A stretch of 64,000 nt of DNA, from contig NC_015152.1 of assembly GCF_000190435.1 (NCBI RefSeq), positions 2,858,458 to 2,922,457 of the forward strand, in the 5' to 3' direction. This DNA is from Sphaerochaeta globosa str. Buddy (GTDB lineage Bacteria; Spirochaetota; Spirochaetia; Sphaerochaetales; Sphaerochaetaceae). Below are positions 34,150-43,833 of the stretch, one piece after another. Positions within the stretch are counted from its first letter, which is position 1, and every line of letters starts with the position of its first letter. The notes below the pieces were generated by a model. That model made no database searches and was not told where the DNA came from. It was given only the letters and a program-made list of their open reading frames with translations. Position numbers and translations under genes: made by a program.

Positions 34150-36144
34150 CTACAGCAGTGATGCTGCAGCTTCGTACACCTTAACAGCGGTAATGCCGAA
34201 GAACTCATAGAGCTTCTCAGCAGGACCGGACTCACCAAAGCTGTGCATACCGATGACCTTGCCATCAAGACCGACATACTTGTACCAGAAATCAGTCCAG
34301 GCAGCTTCGACTGCAACGCGTGCTTTCACAGAAGCTGGAAGTACGGCTTCCTTGTAGGCTGCATCCTGCCTCTCAAAGACTTCAGGAGAGGGCATGGAGA
34401 CTACACGAACAGCTTTGCCTTCGGAAGCAAGTTTCTTGCCTGCTTCCAGGGCGAGTGATACTTCACTACCGGTTCCGATGAGAATCACCTGCGGCTTTGC
34501 TGCAGACTCATAGAGAGTATAAGCTCCCTTGGAAATCTGAGCGAGCTGGGTTTCCGTTCTCTCCTGCGGAGCCAGATTCTGGCGGCTGAGCAACAGGGCT
34601 GTCGGGCCATCGGTCCGCTTGACTGCACTCTTCCAAGCGCAGGCGGTCTCAACGGCATCACAGGGTCTCCAGGTAGTCATGTTCGGAGTCATGCGCAGAC
34701 TTGCAATCTGTTCGACCGGCTGGTGGGTGGGACCATCCTCGCCCAGGCCGATGGAATCATGGGTGAATACCATGACGTTGCGCAGTCCCATGAGAGCGGA
34801 CATGCGAAGCGCATTGCGGGCATATTCCATGAACATCAAGAAGGTTGCACCGTAGGTAAGGAAGCCACCGTGAAGGGCCATGCCGTTGAGAACGGCAGTC
34901 ATACCAAACTCACGAACACCAAAGCGCAGGTATGTGCCTTTGCCGGTTGTTACATCAAAGTCCTGTACACCCTTCCACTGGGTAAGGTTGGAGGGAGAGA
35001 GGTCAGCCGAACCGCCGGTGAGCTCGGGAAACAACTTGCCCAATACATCCAAGGTCATTTGGCTTGCCTTGCGGCTTGCTACCTTTACTTTATCAGCTTG
35101 CCACTGCTTCACCACTGCGTCGAAAGAAGCTTCCCAATCGGCAGGGAACTGACCATTGAGTCTTCTCTTCAGTTCAGCAGCTTCAGCAGGATAAGCCTTC
35201 TCGTAGGAAGCAAAGAGATCGTTCCACTTGTGCTCAAGCTTACCACCCCGTTCTGTCTGATCCCATGCCTTGTAGATTTCCTCGGGAACGAAGAACGGCT
35301 CGTCGTATTCCCAGCCGAGCTGCTTGCGGGCAAGAGTAACTTCATCGGAGCCAAGGGGTGCACCGTGACACGATTCCTTTCCACCCTTGTTGGGGGAGCC
35401 GTAGCCGATGGTGGTCTTGCACATGATCAGCGTGGGCTTGGAGGTCTCATATCTGGCAGCAGAAATAACTTTCTGGATTGCATCGGAGTCATGACCGTTG
35501 ATGTCTTTGAACACCTGCCATCCGTATGCTTCAAAGCGCTTGGCAGTGTCGTCGGTCAACCAACCTTTTACTTCGCCATCGATGGAGATGCCATTGTTGT
35601 CGTAGATAGCAATAAGCTTTCCAAGCTTCCAGGTTCCAGCAAGGGAAGCAGCCTCATGGCTGATACCTTCCATAAGACATCCGTCACCAAGGAAGGTGTA
35701 GGTATAGTGGTTTACAACAGGAAAGCCTTCTTTGTTGAACTGGGCAGCAAGCATTTTTTCTGCCAAAGCCATACCAACAGCATTGGCAAGGCCCTGTCCA
35801 AGGGGTCCGGTAGTGGTCTCAACACCCGGAGTCAGTTTATATTCAGGGTGACCGGCTGTTCGGCTGTGAAGCTGTCTGAACTGCTTCAGGTCATCCAAAC
35901 CCAAGTCATAGCCGCTCAAATGAAGCAGAGAATAGAGCAACATGGAAGCGTGACCATTGGAAAGGACAAAGCGGTCACGGTTAGCCCACTGAGGATTCTT
36001 GGGGTTGTGTGCCATAATTTTGCGCCACAGAACCTCGGCGATATCGGCCATTCCCATTGGGGCTCCGGGGTGTCCAGAGTTTGCTTTCTGCACACCATCC
36101 ATACTTAATATACGGATTGCATCTGCAAGTTGATTCGTTTTCAT
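34150..36144 (-). CDS. tkt: Transketolase
   Basis: A 664-residue thiamine-diphosphate enzyme of the non-oxidative pentose phosphate pathway. Seen: [18 protein letters not shown] at the start, [14 protein letters not shown], the cofactor motif [18 protein letters not shown] near 157, the second-domain [21 protein letters not shown], and [17 protein letters not shown]. Length is normal. ATG 36144 follows GGAGGG. It stands alone with its own terminator and would link pentoses such as D-xylulose to glycolysis. Confidence 0.96.
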   Translation of the reverse strand: MKTNQLADAIRILSMDGVQKANSGHPGAPMGMADIAEVLWRKIMAHNPKNPQWANRDRFVLSNGHASMLLYSLLHLSGYDLGLDDLKQFRQLHSRTAGHPEYKLTPGVETTTGPLGQGLANAVGMALAEKMLAAQFNKEGFPVVNHYTYTFLGDGCLMEGISHEAASLAGTWKLGKLIAIYDNNGISIDGEVKGWLTDDTAKRFEAYGWQVFKDINGHDSDAIQKVISAARYETSKPTLIMCKTTIGYGSPNKGGKESCHGAPLGSDEVTLARKQLGWEYDEPFFVPEEIYKAWDQTERGGKLEHKWNDLFASYEKAYPAEAAELKRRLNGQFPADWEASFDAVVKQWQADKVKVASRKASQMTLDVLGKLFPELTGGSADLSPSNLTQWKGVQDFDVTTGKGTYLRFGVREFGMTAVLNGMALHGGFLTYGATFLMFMEYARNALRMSALMGLRNVMVFTHDSIGLGEDGPTHQPVEQIASLRMTPNMTTWRPCDAVETACAWKSAVKRTDGPTALLLSRQNLAPQERTETQLAQISKGAYTLYESAAKPQVILIGTGSEVSLALEAGKKLASEGKAVRVVSMPSPEVFERQDAAYKEAVLPASVKARVAVEAAWTDFWYKYVGLDGKVIGMHSFGESGPAEKLYEFFGITAVKVYEAAASLL

Positions 36145-36184
36145 CTATCCCTCCAAAAAGTGTCTATCGGTTAGGTATGAAATA

Positions 36185-36208
36185 CCCCGGATTTGCAAAA
36201 AACCGGGG
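36185..36208 (-). promoter_or_regulatory. GC-rich hairpin in the transketolase leader
   Basis: CCCCGG and CCGGGG flank a 12-base loop, 41-64 bases before the transketolase start. With TTTTTT in the loop on the minus strand it is not a normal terminator. It may be a leader hairpin or an end of the upstream message. The rest of 36145-36379 shows no gene. Confidence 0.35.
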
Positions 36209-36310
36209 CATAATCTGTACTGACAAGATATCGCAGTATCGATATAAAGTCAAAAGTGTCAAATCTGTTTAATAGCCATAAGTTAAAACTTTGAGTGGGT
36301 CTAGATAACA

Positions 36311-36350
36311 AAAAGCCCAGTCTCTCAGAAAGCCGTTTTCTGACTTTTTG
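36311..36350. terminator. Terminator-like hairpin after the GntR gene
   Basis: TCAGAAA and TTTCTGA (with GCCG in the loop on the plus strand) form a stem with T runs on both sides: CTTTTTG on the plus strand and GGGCTTTTTG on the minus strand. It is placed to end the leftward TRAP/GntR operon. Confidence 0.4.
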
Positions 36351-36379
36351 ATCAATTGGACAAAAATATACGTTCAGGC

Positions 36380-37057
36380 CTAATCCAGAGAGAATGTTTT
36401 AATAATATTGACAACAGTATTAAACAAGTCTTTTGTGTGTTTTTCCATAAGCTGAAAAGCTTTCCCTCCATCTCCCTCAATAATTGCCTCACAAAACTGG
36501 ATATGCTCACTGATATTTCGTTCCAGTCTCCATTCCATTGCAGTAATACCAACGCGCCAACGATGCCATTGCATATTGAGATTATTGATAATTGCTTCAG
36601 CTCTGGAATTATTGGCAATCTTATACGTAAGTGAATGGAAGGCGGCATTTACCTCACCCCACTCATTAAATAAATTTTTCGTGAATCCATTTCTTGCTTT
36701 ATCTTCAAGATCAGTCATTTGTTTAATGGCTTTTCTCAATTTGGAAATATCTTTTTCTGTGCGAGTTTCTGCACAGTTTCTCATTACCATGCCTTCAATA
36801 GCAATTTTCAGTTCAAATATTTGCTGCAAGTCATCAACTGTGATGATTGTAACTTTTTTCCGTCCATTCTTATTTTCTAAAAGTCCATCTTGTTCGAGAC
36901 GTCTCAAAGCTTCTCGTATCGGTGTCCGACTAATACCTAAGCTCGCGGATAATGTGGTTTCAGCGATGCTCTCACCCGGTTTATATTCGAAATCCAGAAT
37001 CTTTTTCTTAATATTTGCATACGCTTGATCACATACTTTTCGTGAGGTATCATCCAT
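36380..37057 (-). CDS. GntR-family transcriptional regulator, FadR/FCD group
   Basis: A 225-residue regulator. A winged HTH at about 10-75 has SIAETTLSASLGISRTPIREALRRLEQDGLL, the standard GntR recognition region. The C-terminal FCD helical domain (about 85-215) carries the ligand pocket. It closes the leftward hydroxy-acid cluster and probably represses it, with a substrate or intermediate as inducer. The gene and its neighbours up to 42087 are visibly richer in A+T than the genes around them. Confidence 0.85.
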   Translation of the reverse strand: MDDTSRKVCDQAYANIKKKILDFEYKPGESIAETTLSASLGISRTPIREALRRLEQDGLLENKNGRKKVTIITVDDLQQIFELKIAIEGMVMRNCAETRTEKDISKLRKAIKQMTDLEDKARNGFTKNLFNEWGEVNAAFHSLTYKIANNSRAEAIINNLNMQWHRWRVGITAMEWRLERNISEHIQFCEAIIEGDGGKAFQLMEKHTKDLFNTVVNIIKTFSLD

Positions 37058-37101
37058 ATTGAACTATTTCCACCTTGTCTTGATTCATAAATCATAAAGA
37101 C

Positions 37102-37764
37102 TTATTGACATGTTTTCAATACAGCCATGATATTCTGGATACAGAACCGTGGACTACTGACTACAATACTTGAAGTAATTGCACGTACCTGTTGTTCGAG
37201 ATGTGCCATGGAAGCTTGAGCAAGAATAATCACATCGTAGTTTTTTTGTATTTCATGTATTGCTTTAAGGACATGTTTATCATGCCTTTCTGTATCGCGA
37301 TTCTTTATTGCGACATATGCTTCATTACACACAATATTATCGATAAGAATATGTTTTTTCTGCCTTACGGCTTCATCCAATAATTTGTTTTTTGTTGGGA
37401 TAACAGTACTTTCTGCAGTTGAGACAATCAACATCGAAGTCCCTATCCGAACAGATTCACAAATCATCAATTCATCAATAGTCACGAGTGGAATATCATA
37501 TAAAGCCCTTGCAGCCACAACATACGGGGATAGGGTTGAGCATGTCACAGCGATTACATCCGGATGAGTTTTTTCTGCCGCATCTAAAAAACTATACAAC
37601 CGTCTTTGATTCTCTTTTGAAAAATAGCCGCGTACTTCTGCATCACTTGCGAGAAAATCATCGAGCATATTGGTAATTTTCGTATCAGGAAGCAATTCCT
37701 TGAGTCCATTTGCAAATGACAAATACACGGTTGGTACGGTATGGATCAAAGCTATCCTGTTCAT
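37102..37764 (-). CDS. Aspartate/glutamate racemase-family protein
   Basis: A 220-residue protein with the two-lobed Asp/Glu/hydantoin racemase pattern: MNRIALIHTVPTVY at the start, DVIAVTCSTLSPYV with the first catalytic Cys near 79, and a second half with LIDNIVCNEAY and VIILAQASMAHLE. The usual second Cys is replaced by Ala in LAQASM, so it may be a decarboxylase- or isomerase-like member rather than a true racemase. ATG 37764 overlaps the VOC stop in ATGA. Its substrate is presumably the acid imported by the TRAP system. Confidence 0.7.
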   Translation of the reverse strand: MNRIALIHTVPTVYLSFANGLKELLPDTKITNMLDDFLASDAEVRGYFSKENQRRLYSFLDAAEKTHPDVIAVTCSTLSPYVVAARALYDIPLVTIDELMICESVRIGTSMLIVSTAESTVIPTKNKLLDEAVRQKKHILIDNIVCNEAYVAIKNRDTERHDKHVLKAIHEIQKNYDVIILAQASMAHLEQQVRAITSSIVVSSPRFCIQNIMAVLKTCQ

Positions 37765-38114
37765 ACATGCTTCTCCATGGGAAGTACTTCTATACAAAGT
37801 CCAAAGGGGAATACAAGCCAGTTTAATCCTTTTTCGAGAGACTTCGCACCATACTTGCTAGCCAACGAGAGGCACTTCTCTACATCATCCACCCGAATCC
37901 CAATATGATTCACAATTTCATGTCCCGGCACTCCTGGGAAATCACTTCTGGTGAGTTGGATTCCTTGATCAAACCAAATCTGAAAGATTCTATCCTCTTT
38001 CATCTCAGTCTTTCTCACGGTCATACCAAATACTGTTTCACAAAGATTAATTCCAAATTCAATGTCTTGTATCATCACTGCACAATGGTCGAGAACGCTT
38101 TTTATCATAATCAT
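37761..38114 (-). CDS. VOC (glyoxalase/dioxygenase-like) small protein
   Basis: A 117-residue single-unit VOC protein: SVLDHCAVMIQDIEFGINLCETVFGM at the start and EIVNHIGIRVDDVEKCLSLA in the second module. His in LDHCAV, His in VNHIGI and Glu in CIEVLP could bind a metal. Members catalyse epimerisation, glyoxalase or dioxygenase reactions. It lies between the dehydrogenase and racemase-like genes and is tightly linked to the latter, so it likely acts in the same pathway. Confidence 0.7.
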   Translation of the reverse strand: MIMIKSVLDHCAVMIQDIEFGINLCETVFGMTVRKTEMKEDRIFQIWFDQGIQLTRSDFPGVPGHEIVNHIGIRVDDVEKCLSLASKYGAKSLEKGLNWLVFPFGLCIEVLPMEKHV

Positions 38115-38126
38115 ATCCTAGAAATG

Positions 38127-38156
38127 ATTGCCGACCCTCTTTCGAAGGTCGGCAAT
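38127..38156 (-). promoter_or_regulatory. Intercistronic hairpin between dehydrogenase and VOC genes
   Basis: ATTGCCGACC and GGTCGGCAAT form a 10-bp perfect stem with a 10-base loop. It lies in the 46-base gap between the two genes. It may modulate downstream expression or stabilise the upstream message. Confidence 0.55.
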
Positions 38157-38160
38157 ATGC

Positions 38161-39267
38161 TTATTTCATTATGTGCTTTACTACTGTATCGCCAAACATT
38201 GACGTAGAAGCAGTACCTGCAACATCTGATGTCCTCACCCCTTCAAGGAAGGTTTGGTACACGGCATCATCAATCAATTGCGCAGCTTTGGTGAGTGCTG
38301 CATCTTCATGCTTTCGGCCTAACCAATCAAGCATCATTTTTGCTGACAAAATCGTACCAGTAGGATTGGCCAATCCCTTACCCGCAATAGTAGGAGCGCT
38401 TCCATGTGAAGGTTGAAATAATCCGTGTTCAAACCCAATGTCACCACTCGGAGCCATACCCATTCCGCCAACATAAGCTGCAGCCATGTCAGAGATAATA
38501 TCCCCATGCATATTCTCTGCAAGAATAATGTCGTAGTTCTCAGGCCGTTGCGTCATCAGCAATGTAAGTGCGTCAATCATACAAAGTTCTGAATCAACGC
38601 TTTCTTTATACTCTTCTGCCACTTCATTGAATACTTTAGTCATGTAAGCGAATGATCTGAATACATTTCCCTTATGCGTACAGGTTACCAGTCTTTTCCC
38701 ATCAACAGGTCTGCCATTCCTTCCTATAGCGAGCTCAAAGCAGTATCGAGCAGCTCGCTCAGTTCCTTTTCTGGTTATGATCTGAGTATCGTAGGCACAT
38801 GCATCATTGACTACTCCTCCTCCTCCGTATGAGGAAAACAACCCCTCAGTACTCTCTCTCAGAATAATCAAATCTATTTTTCTATCCTTTCCTGCAAGTG
38901 CGGAAGGAACACCGGGAAACGATTTAATCGGTCGAACCCCTGCAAAAAGGTCTAGGTCAAATCTGAGCTTGAACATAAGATGCCCAGTGACTTCTGTTCC
39001 ATATTTGTCGGTTACCGGTTTCATGCCTGCTCGAGGAAGTCCAATTGCACCCATGAGAATTGCATCAGCAGCCTTACAATCCTGGAACGTTTGTTCCGGC
39101 AGAACCTCTCCATGTTCAAGATATCTTTGGTTCCCTACATAGTATTCCTGATAATCAAGGTCAAGTCCCACTACCTTTGAGACTGCTCGAAGGACTTTTT
39201 CTCCTTCTTTCACTACTTCAGGGCCAACGCCATCTCCTGGGAGCAACGCGATATTATACTTTCTCAT
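38161..39267 (-). CDS. Isocitrate/isopropylmalate dehydrogenase-family hydroxy-acid dehydrogenase
   Basis: A 368-residue NAD(P)-dependent beta-decarboxylating dehydrogenase. Seen: LLPGDGVGPEVV at 9-20, the substrate loop ILRESTEGLFSSYGGG near 138, and MHGDIISDMAAAYVGGMGMAPSGDIG with the metal Asp pair, followed by FQPSHGSAPTIAGKGLANPTG. The STEG-type loop is closer to isocitrate/tartrate dehydrogenases than to LeuB. It follows the TRAP genes, so the substrate is probably an imported malate-, tartrate- or isopropylmalate-like acid. No leucine genes are nearby. Confidence 0.82.
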   Translation of the reverse strand: MRKYNIALLPGDGVGPEVVKEGEKVLRAVSKVVGLDLDYQEYYVGNQRYLEHGEVLPEQTFQDCKAADAILMGAIGLPRAGMKPVTDKYGTEVTGHLMFKLRFDLDLFAGVRPIKSFPGVPSALAGKDRKIDLIILRESTEGLFSSYGGGGVVNDACAYDTQIITRKGTERAARYCFELAIGRNGRPVDGKRLVTCTHKGNVFRSFAYMTKVFNEVAEEYKESVDSELCMIDALTLLMTQRPENYDIILAENMHGDIISDMAAAYVGGMGMAPSGDIGFEHGLFQPSHGSAPTIAGKGLANPTGTILSAKMMLDWLGRKHEDAALTKAAQLIDDAVYQTFLEGVRTSDVAGTASTSMFGDTVVKHIMK

Positions 39268-39284
39268 CTACCATCTCCTTGCGC

Positions 39285-40289
39285 TTAACGAGCACTCTCA
39301 ATCTTTTTAATTAATTCATCGCCATATTTATTTTTATACTCATCCCAAACCGGCTGAACTGATTTGATGAAAGCATCTGTATCGATATCCTTCTTCCTTG
39401 TTACATTCATGCCATTCTCCTGCAGCGTCTGAATTGATTTCTCAAACCTGACAGACACTTCCTTTCTCTGTATATCTCTCGCATAGTTGACCGCTTGAAC
39501 AAATAACTTCTGGTCTTCTGAGGAAAGGGATTTCCAGAAACTCGGGCTGAAGGCAAGCACCTTACTTCCATAAAAGTGCCCACTTTCAGAGAAGTAATCT
39601 TGGTATTCCCACATGCTATTTGCAACAACAGTGTCAGCGTTGTTGTCATGCCCTTGAATTACTCCCTGCTGCATAGCAGTGATCATTTCAGAGATACTCA
39701 TCGGAGTAGCATCAGCACCCCACAATCTATAAGACGCAAGATGGGTTGCACTTTGCATGCTGCGCATTTTGATGCCTTTCAGATCATCAGGTTTTGTGAT
39801 TGGCCTTACATCATTCGTAAAATACCTAAACCCATTTTCCCAATATGCTACGGGAACAATTCCTGCTTTCGCCTGAACGAGCGCGAGCATCTGGGCACCA
39901 ATCTCACCATCAAGAACTTTGTAAACATGTTCACTGCTAGCGAATAAGTAGGGAAGGTCCAAAACTGACAGCTCGGGAACAATGCTTGTTACAACAGAAG
40001 TATTAACCTCTGCAAAATCGACAGTCCCGATCTGAAGCCCTTCCATGAGAACCTTATCGCCACCAAGAGTAGCAGGATAAATTTCACAGACGAATCTTCC
40101 ATTTGTAAGGCTCTCCAATTCCGATTTGAATGCTAACATTCCTGTCTGATACGTAGTTCTTTCATTGCCGGTATGAGCAACTACAACTTTCTTAGGTGCT
40201 GCAGCAGTTCCACTTTCTGACGCACCACTTGCAAACACACCGACCGTGGCTACTAGTGCTACTAGTACCATAATTAGAATCTTTTTCAT
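39285..40289 (-). CDS. TRAP transporter binding protein, DctP family
   Basis: A 334-residue secreted protein with signal peptide MKKILIMVLVALVATVGVFA and the spirochaete-like mature start SGASESG. The DctP fold shows VCEIYPATLGGDKVLMEGLQIGTVDF and IKMRSMQSATHLASYRLWGADATPM, the latter containing the Arg that clamps the carboxylate of the ligand. It binds an organic acid for the DctQM permease encoded upstream. It lies between the permease genes and the dehydrogenase. Confidence 0.9.
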   Translation of the reverse strand: MKKILIMVLVALVATVGVFASGASESGTAAAPKKVVVAHTGNERTTYQTGMLAFKSELESLTNGRFVCEIYPATLGGDKVLMEGLQIGTVDFAEVNTSVVTSIVPELSVLDLPYLFASSEHVYKVLDGEIGAQMLALVQAKAGIVPVAYWENGFRYFTNDVRPITKPDDLKGIKMRSMQSATHLASYRLWGADATPMSISEMITAMQQGVIQGHDNNADTVVANSMWEYQDYFSESGHFYGSKVLAFSPSFWKSLSSEDQKLFVQAVNYARDIQRKEVSVRFEKSIQTLQENGMNVTRKKDIDTDAFIKSVQPVWDEYKNKYGDELIKKIESAR

Positions 40290-40309
40290 GAATTTCTCCT
40301 TATTTATGC

Positions 40310-41578
40310 TTAATGCATTAGACTTGGTAAAAAGAGACTCAATTGCGGCACGAATGCAATCACAATTAGGTCGAGTAGTATTACTATCCAGAAGGGAATC
40401 AGTTCCTTAAACATTTTCTCCATCTGAATATCCCCTAACTTACAAGCAACAAATAGATTTACTCCCACAGGAGGCGTTACGCACCCTATCGCCATATTGA
40501 CAATCATGATTACTCCAAAATGAATTGGGTTAATTCCAAAAGCGATAGCAACAGGGGTAAGGATTCCTGCAAGTACAGTTACTGCAGATGTAGAATCGAA
40601 AAACATTCCAGTCAAAGTGAGCAGAAGAATCGTCAGTATGAGGAAAACTGCAGAGTTCGGTGCAATGGTACTGAATGCTATTGCCACATTTTGAGGTATC
40701 TGTTCTCTCGTCAGAAGGAAAGAGAATGCGGTTGCACAGGCAATCACCATCATAATCATTCCTGAAGTTGTAAGGGTATCGATTGCTGATTTCTTGAACT
40801 TCTCCCAGCTAATTTCTTTGTAGACGAATGTACCAACGATAATTGCATACACTACGGCTACTACAGAAGATTCGGTTGCAGTAAAAATTCCTGTATAGAT
40901 ACCACCGAGGACCACTACTGGCATAAGAAGAGCAAGCCATGAGTCTTTTAATGCATTATGCTTTTCCTCTTTACTTGCCTTTTCAGACCCCGAATAGCCT
41001 TTTTTCCTACAAAGTACATAGGAGACAATTATCAGAGTGATGCCAATGAAAATACCAGGCAAAAACCCCGCCATGAACAATTTCGCTATTGATGTTTCAG
41101 TTATTACACCATAGATAATCATGGAAATGCTTGGTGGAATAATCATACCAAGCTCAGCCGAAACTGCAGTGACAGAACCCGCAAAAGCCCGATCATATTT
41201 TCTTTCAAGCATTGCTGGAATCAGGATTGAACCGATTGCAGCAGTGGTTGCAGAACTTGATCCAGATACCGCAGCGAAAATCATACAGGAAATGATGGTA
41301 ACCATTGCCACACCACCTGTTCTATGTCCGGTATAGGCTTGTACTACTTTAATAAGTCTTCTTGAAATTCCACCCTGGCCCATCAGGTAACCAGAAAAAA
41401 TAAAAAAGGGTAAGGGTAATAAGGAATACTTCGCAATTCCCATGGTAAGTTGCTGTCCAAGTACCATGAGGCTTGTTCCAGAAATTAGGAATCCTACAAT
41501 TGAGGCACCTGCCAATGAGAAAGCAATAGGAACACCGAGGAACATTGTAACAATAAGTATTAGTACAACAACAATCAT
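40310..41578 (-). CDS. TRAP transporter large permease, DctM family
   Basis: A 422-residue protein with about 12 hydrophobic helices, start MIVVVLILIVTMFLGVPIAFSLAGAS, and conserved VSGSSSATTAAIGSILIPAM and IGCVTPPVGVNLFVA segments. It is the sodium-driven channel subunit. Its start overlaps the DctQ stop in ATGA. Confidence 0.92.
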   Translation of the reverse strand: MIVVVLILIVTMFLGVPIAFSLAGASIVGFLISGTSLMVLGQQLTMGIAKYSLLPLPFFIFSGYLMGQGGISRRLIKVVQAYTGHRTGGVAMVTIISCMIFAAVSGSSSATTAAIGSILIPAMLERKYDRAFAGSVTAVSAELGMIIPPSISMIIYGVITETSIAKLFMAGFLPGIFIGITLIIVSYVLCRKKGYSGSEKASKEEKHNALKDSWLALLMPVVVLGGIYTGIFTATESSVVAVVYAIIVGTFVYKEISWEKFKKSAIDTLTTSGMIMMVIACATAFSFLLTREQIPQNVAIAFSTIAPNSAVFLILTILLLTLTGMFFDSTSAVTVLAGILTPVAIAFGINPIHFGVIMIVNMAIGCVTPPVGVNLFVACKLGDIQMEKMFKELIPFWIVILLDLIVIAFVPQLSLFLPSLMH

Positions 41579-42087
41579 TTTGCAGCCCCCCCTCGAACAA
41601 CTTCAACGGTATGAATCAGTGTATTCACAAACATTATCAATACTCCGAAAGGCATCGCGACATATACCCAGAACATTGTGAGCATAGGTATTGTCGTTGC
41701 ATGCTGGGAATTTACAATAATGGCCATTTCGGTTCCGTAATAGATAATTACAGTAAAGATACAGAAACTGATGAGTGCAGCAATAACTGCAACCACACGC
41801 TTAATGTGTTCGGGCAACCACATGACACCAATTTCAATGGTGGTAAGCCCACCTTTTCTAGCTGTCAGGCCAGCACCAATGGCACATATCCAGGCCATGG
41901 CAAAAGTGGCACTTTCTTCAACCCAACTTAATGAGAAACCAATAAAAAACCTTGATAACACAGCAACAAATACTGTAATTGTCATGATGCAAAGGATTAA
42001 AATCCCGACATACTGCAACCATGTATTAAAGATATCAACCAGAGCGATAAATGTATTATCAGTGTGCTCGCGTTTGCTGCCCTTCAT
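41575..42087 (-). CDS. TRAP transporter small permease, DctQ family
   Basis: A 170-residue protein with four helices and the family pattern SLSWVEESATFAMAWICAIGAGLTARKGG near residues 54-82. It forms the membrane unit with DctM. It is the first gene of the seven-gene leftward cluster (DctQ, DctM, DctP, dehydrogenase, VOC, racemase-like, GntR), and GGAGG-like AGGAGGATTC precedes its ATG. Confidence 0.9.
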   Translation of the reverse strand: MKGSKREHTDNTFIALVDIFNTWLQYVGILILCIMTITVFVAVLSRFFIGFSLSWVEESATFAMAWICAIGAGLTARKGGLTTIEIGVMWLPEHIKRVVAVIAALISFCIFTVIIYYGTEMAIIVNSQHATTIPMLTMFWVYVAMPFGVLIMFVNTLIHTVEVVRGGAAK

Positions 42088-42427
42088 AGAATCCTCCTTT
42101 TGTATACATTAGCATCGTAACATCGACATATGTATCTGTCAATAAAAAAGATCAATTTATGGTAGTTTTTCTATTTCTTTTATTATATGATTTTACAGTA
42201 TTATTGTTCTTGTTATTGTTTATAACTGTATACATTTTCATGAATATTGTACACATTTTTACTATCATTCTGAATACCATAGCTTGCAAAATATTGAATT
42301 GTATACCATTTTAAACTTGAGAAAGCCTGATGATTTAAATGAAATTCCAATGCAAGCACAATACGTTTTCTAGATGAACTCTCAACAAGATCTGTAAAAT
42401 CCTGATTTTTACTGAACTTCACGGACG
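42088..42427. other. AT-rich non-coding region upstream of the TRAP operon
   Basis: Very A/T-rich DNA holding the likely promoter and GntR operator of the TRAP operon. A leftward 69-codon frame (42213-42422) has biased composition, no ribosome site and no recognisable motif, so I do not call it a gene. Confidence 0.4.
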
Positions 42428-42464
42428 GAAAAAACCCCGGCTCTCAATGAGGGTCGGGGATTTT
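42428..42464 (-). terminator. Terminator of the outer-membrane protein gene
   Basis: On the minus strand CCCCGACCCTC and GAGAGCCGGGG pair with two mismatches around ATT, followed by TTTTTTCC. It lies 26 bases after the gene's stop. Confidence 0.8.
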
Positions 42465-42489
42465 AGGACAATATAGAAAGCAGGATTAT

Positions 42490-43362
42490 TTAATAGCCAT
42501 AACTGAGAATCATGGCAACACGTTTGAAGGCAGGTTCTGCCTTCTTGACGATGACTCTGTTGGCATCCTTCTCGAAATTCGTAAATTGAACGGCGGTGAG
42601 TACCGAGAGATTCTCGTTGATCTGAGTATTGGCAAGGATACTCAGGTCACTAAACAAGCCGGTTCTCGCGCTATCAAGCACGTTGTACGCATAGGTTTCG
42701 AGTTGTACACCAACAAGGTTGACGATGAGAGGCATCTGATAGCCAAGGATGTATTCGCCCTTGTAGTTGAAACCATTGACCATGGCTCCCCCATTCTCAA
42801 ACTCCCAGGCAATGTCTGCAGGTGCGTTGGAGTAGCCTTTGTAGTTCAATTCCTGATAGGCACGGATGACTACGCTGGTCCAATCACCTTCGAGAATTGC
42901 TCCGGTGTCAAACTGGAATGCAGCACCAAGTCTTCCCATATAGTAGGTTCCGGCAAGCTGGTCAGAGTTTAGTGTAGTGCCGATACCGCCGGTGGCCAGC
43001 TTCAGGCCGGCAAGATCCATCAAAGAGAAATCCCAACCAGTTCCTGCTCCGCCGCCAAGGCTGACTTCAAGAACGGCGATTGGGGTCAAGACTGCATCCA
43101 GGGTAGCGGTTGCAGCAATCGGAGAGACTCCAATCTGGGTCTTGAGCTTCAGGTTGTTGCCACTCATAAGCGGGCCTTCACCGACCAGCATGGGAATCTT
43201 CACCTGGTAGGCTGCTTCACCCTTGGCTTCAATGCCCTTCTTCCCATCCCAAGCCCCGGTGAATTTCAGGGTACCTGAAGTAGTTGTCTGGGCAAACAAG
43301 CCCCCAACTACCAATAAAACAACCAACAATGCAAGAATAGTCCTTGATGTATTCCGTTTCAC
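42490..43362 (-). CDS. Predicted outer-membrane beta-barrel protein
   Basis: A 290-residue exported protein. Signal peptide: (V)KRNTSRTILALLVVLLVVGG, ending LFAQ. The mature part alternates polar and hydrophobic residues in strands rich in Gly, Tyr and aromatic girdles (for example GTYYMGRLGAAFQF and YKGYSNAPADIAWEF) and ends AMILSYGY, with aromatic residues at the C-terminus as in barrel proteins. GTG 43362 follows GGAGGAAG. No family was recognised by name; spirochaete-specific porin-like proteins have this look. Confidence 0.65.
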   Translation of the reverse strand: MKRNTSRTILALLVVLLVVGGLFAQTTTSGTLKFTGAWDGKKGIEAKGEAAYQVKIPMLVGEGPLMSGNNLKLKTQIGVSPIAATATLDAVLTPIAVLEVSLGGGAGTGWDFSLMDLAGLKLATGGIGTTLNSDQLAGTYYMGRLGAAFQFDTGAILEGDWTSVVIRAYQELNYKGYSNAPADIAWEFENGGAMVNGFNYKGEYILGYQMPLIVNLVGVQLETYAYNVLDSARTGLFSDLSILANTQINENLSVLTAVQFTNFEKDANRVIVKKAEPAFKRVAMILSYGY

Positions 43363-43833
43363 AGCTCTTCCTCCAAAATTAAGGTAGATACAGCATAGCA
43401 TAAGTAATACTGAACGATTAAAAAAACTAACAATTCCACAATTTGAAAAACCAAGAATCCAACAAACAATACCTTATATGAAAGCGTATCATATCGAATT
43501 AGGTATTTAGCCTAATCAAGCACTCCCAGAGAAAGGCTACCTGAGTAGAACTCTCTTAAGTAGGACTGTATGGGGCGGCAATACCTAGGGTACCCCCCTT
43601 TAGGTGCAGAAACAGTATTTTGGAATTCCCAGGACCCAAGCGGAACGTGCTCTCAGTCAAATCCAAGGCAGCACAGCCCAACAGGAATGTGATGAGTACT
43701 ATCATGCTTGTTATATTCTGACTATGCATTAAAATACTTACCCTCTTCGATCATACCTTGCATCCTTGTTCTCACTCGGAAGAATGCTCTCAATATCTTG
43801 TGTGAACTCCGCGCAAATGGTATCACTTCTTAT
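43363..43833. other. Intergenic region with a gene fragment and the EIIA promoter
   Basis: The first 100 bases are A/T-rich and contain the promoter of the outer-membrane protein gene. The part from 43598 to 43690 is an SGNH esterase relic. No ribosome site is visible before the EIIA start at 43834. Nothing else was recognised. Confidence 0.5.
43598..43690 (-). pseudogene. Fragment of a second SGNH esterase gene
   Basis: Read on the minus strand this gives CAALDLTESTFRLGPGNSKI and continues LFLHLKGG. It matches the intact esterase at 46135-46806 (YAALDMTEKTF-QLFNQ-LGPENSKMLFLHLKKG), with a four-codon deletion and scattered changes. DNA identity is evident over about 90 bases and the direction is the same. 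It is a relic of a paralogue, or of a duplication around the EIIA/antiporter pair that now separates the two copies. Confidence 0.8.

Noticed and set aside
34723-36108. Rightward 461-codon frame opposite transketolase
   Set aside because: Transketolase motifs are complete on the minus strand. The opposite frame has no motif or ribosome site.
42213-42422. Leftward 69-codon frame in the AT-rich gap before the TRAP operon
   Set aside because: No ribosome site and no family resemblance; it lies in what should be promoter DNA.
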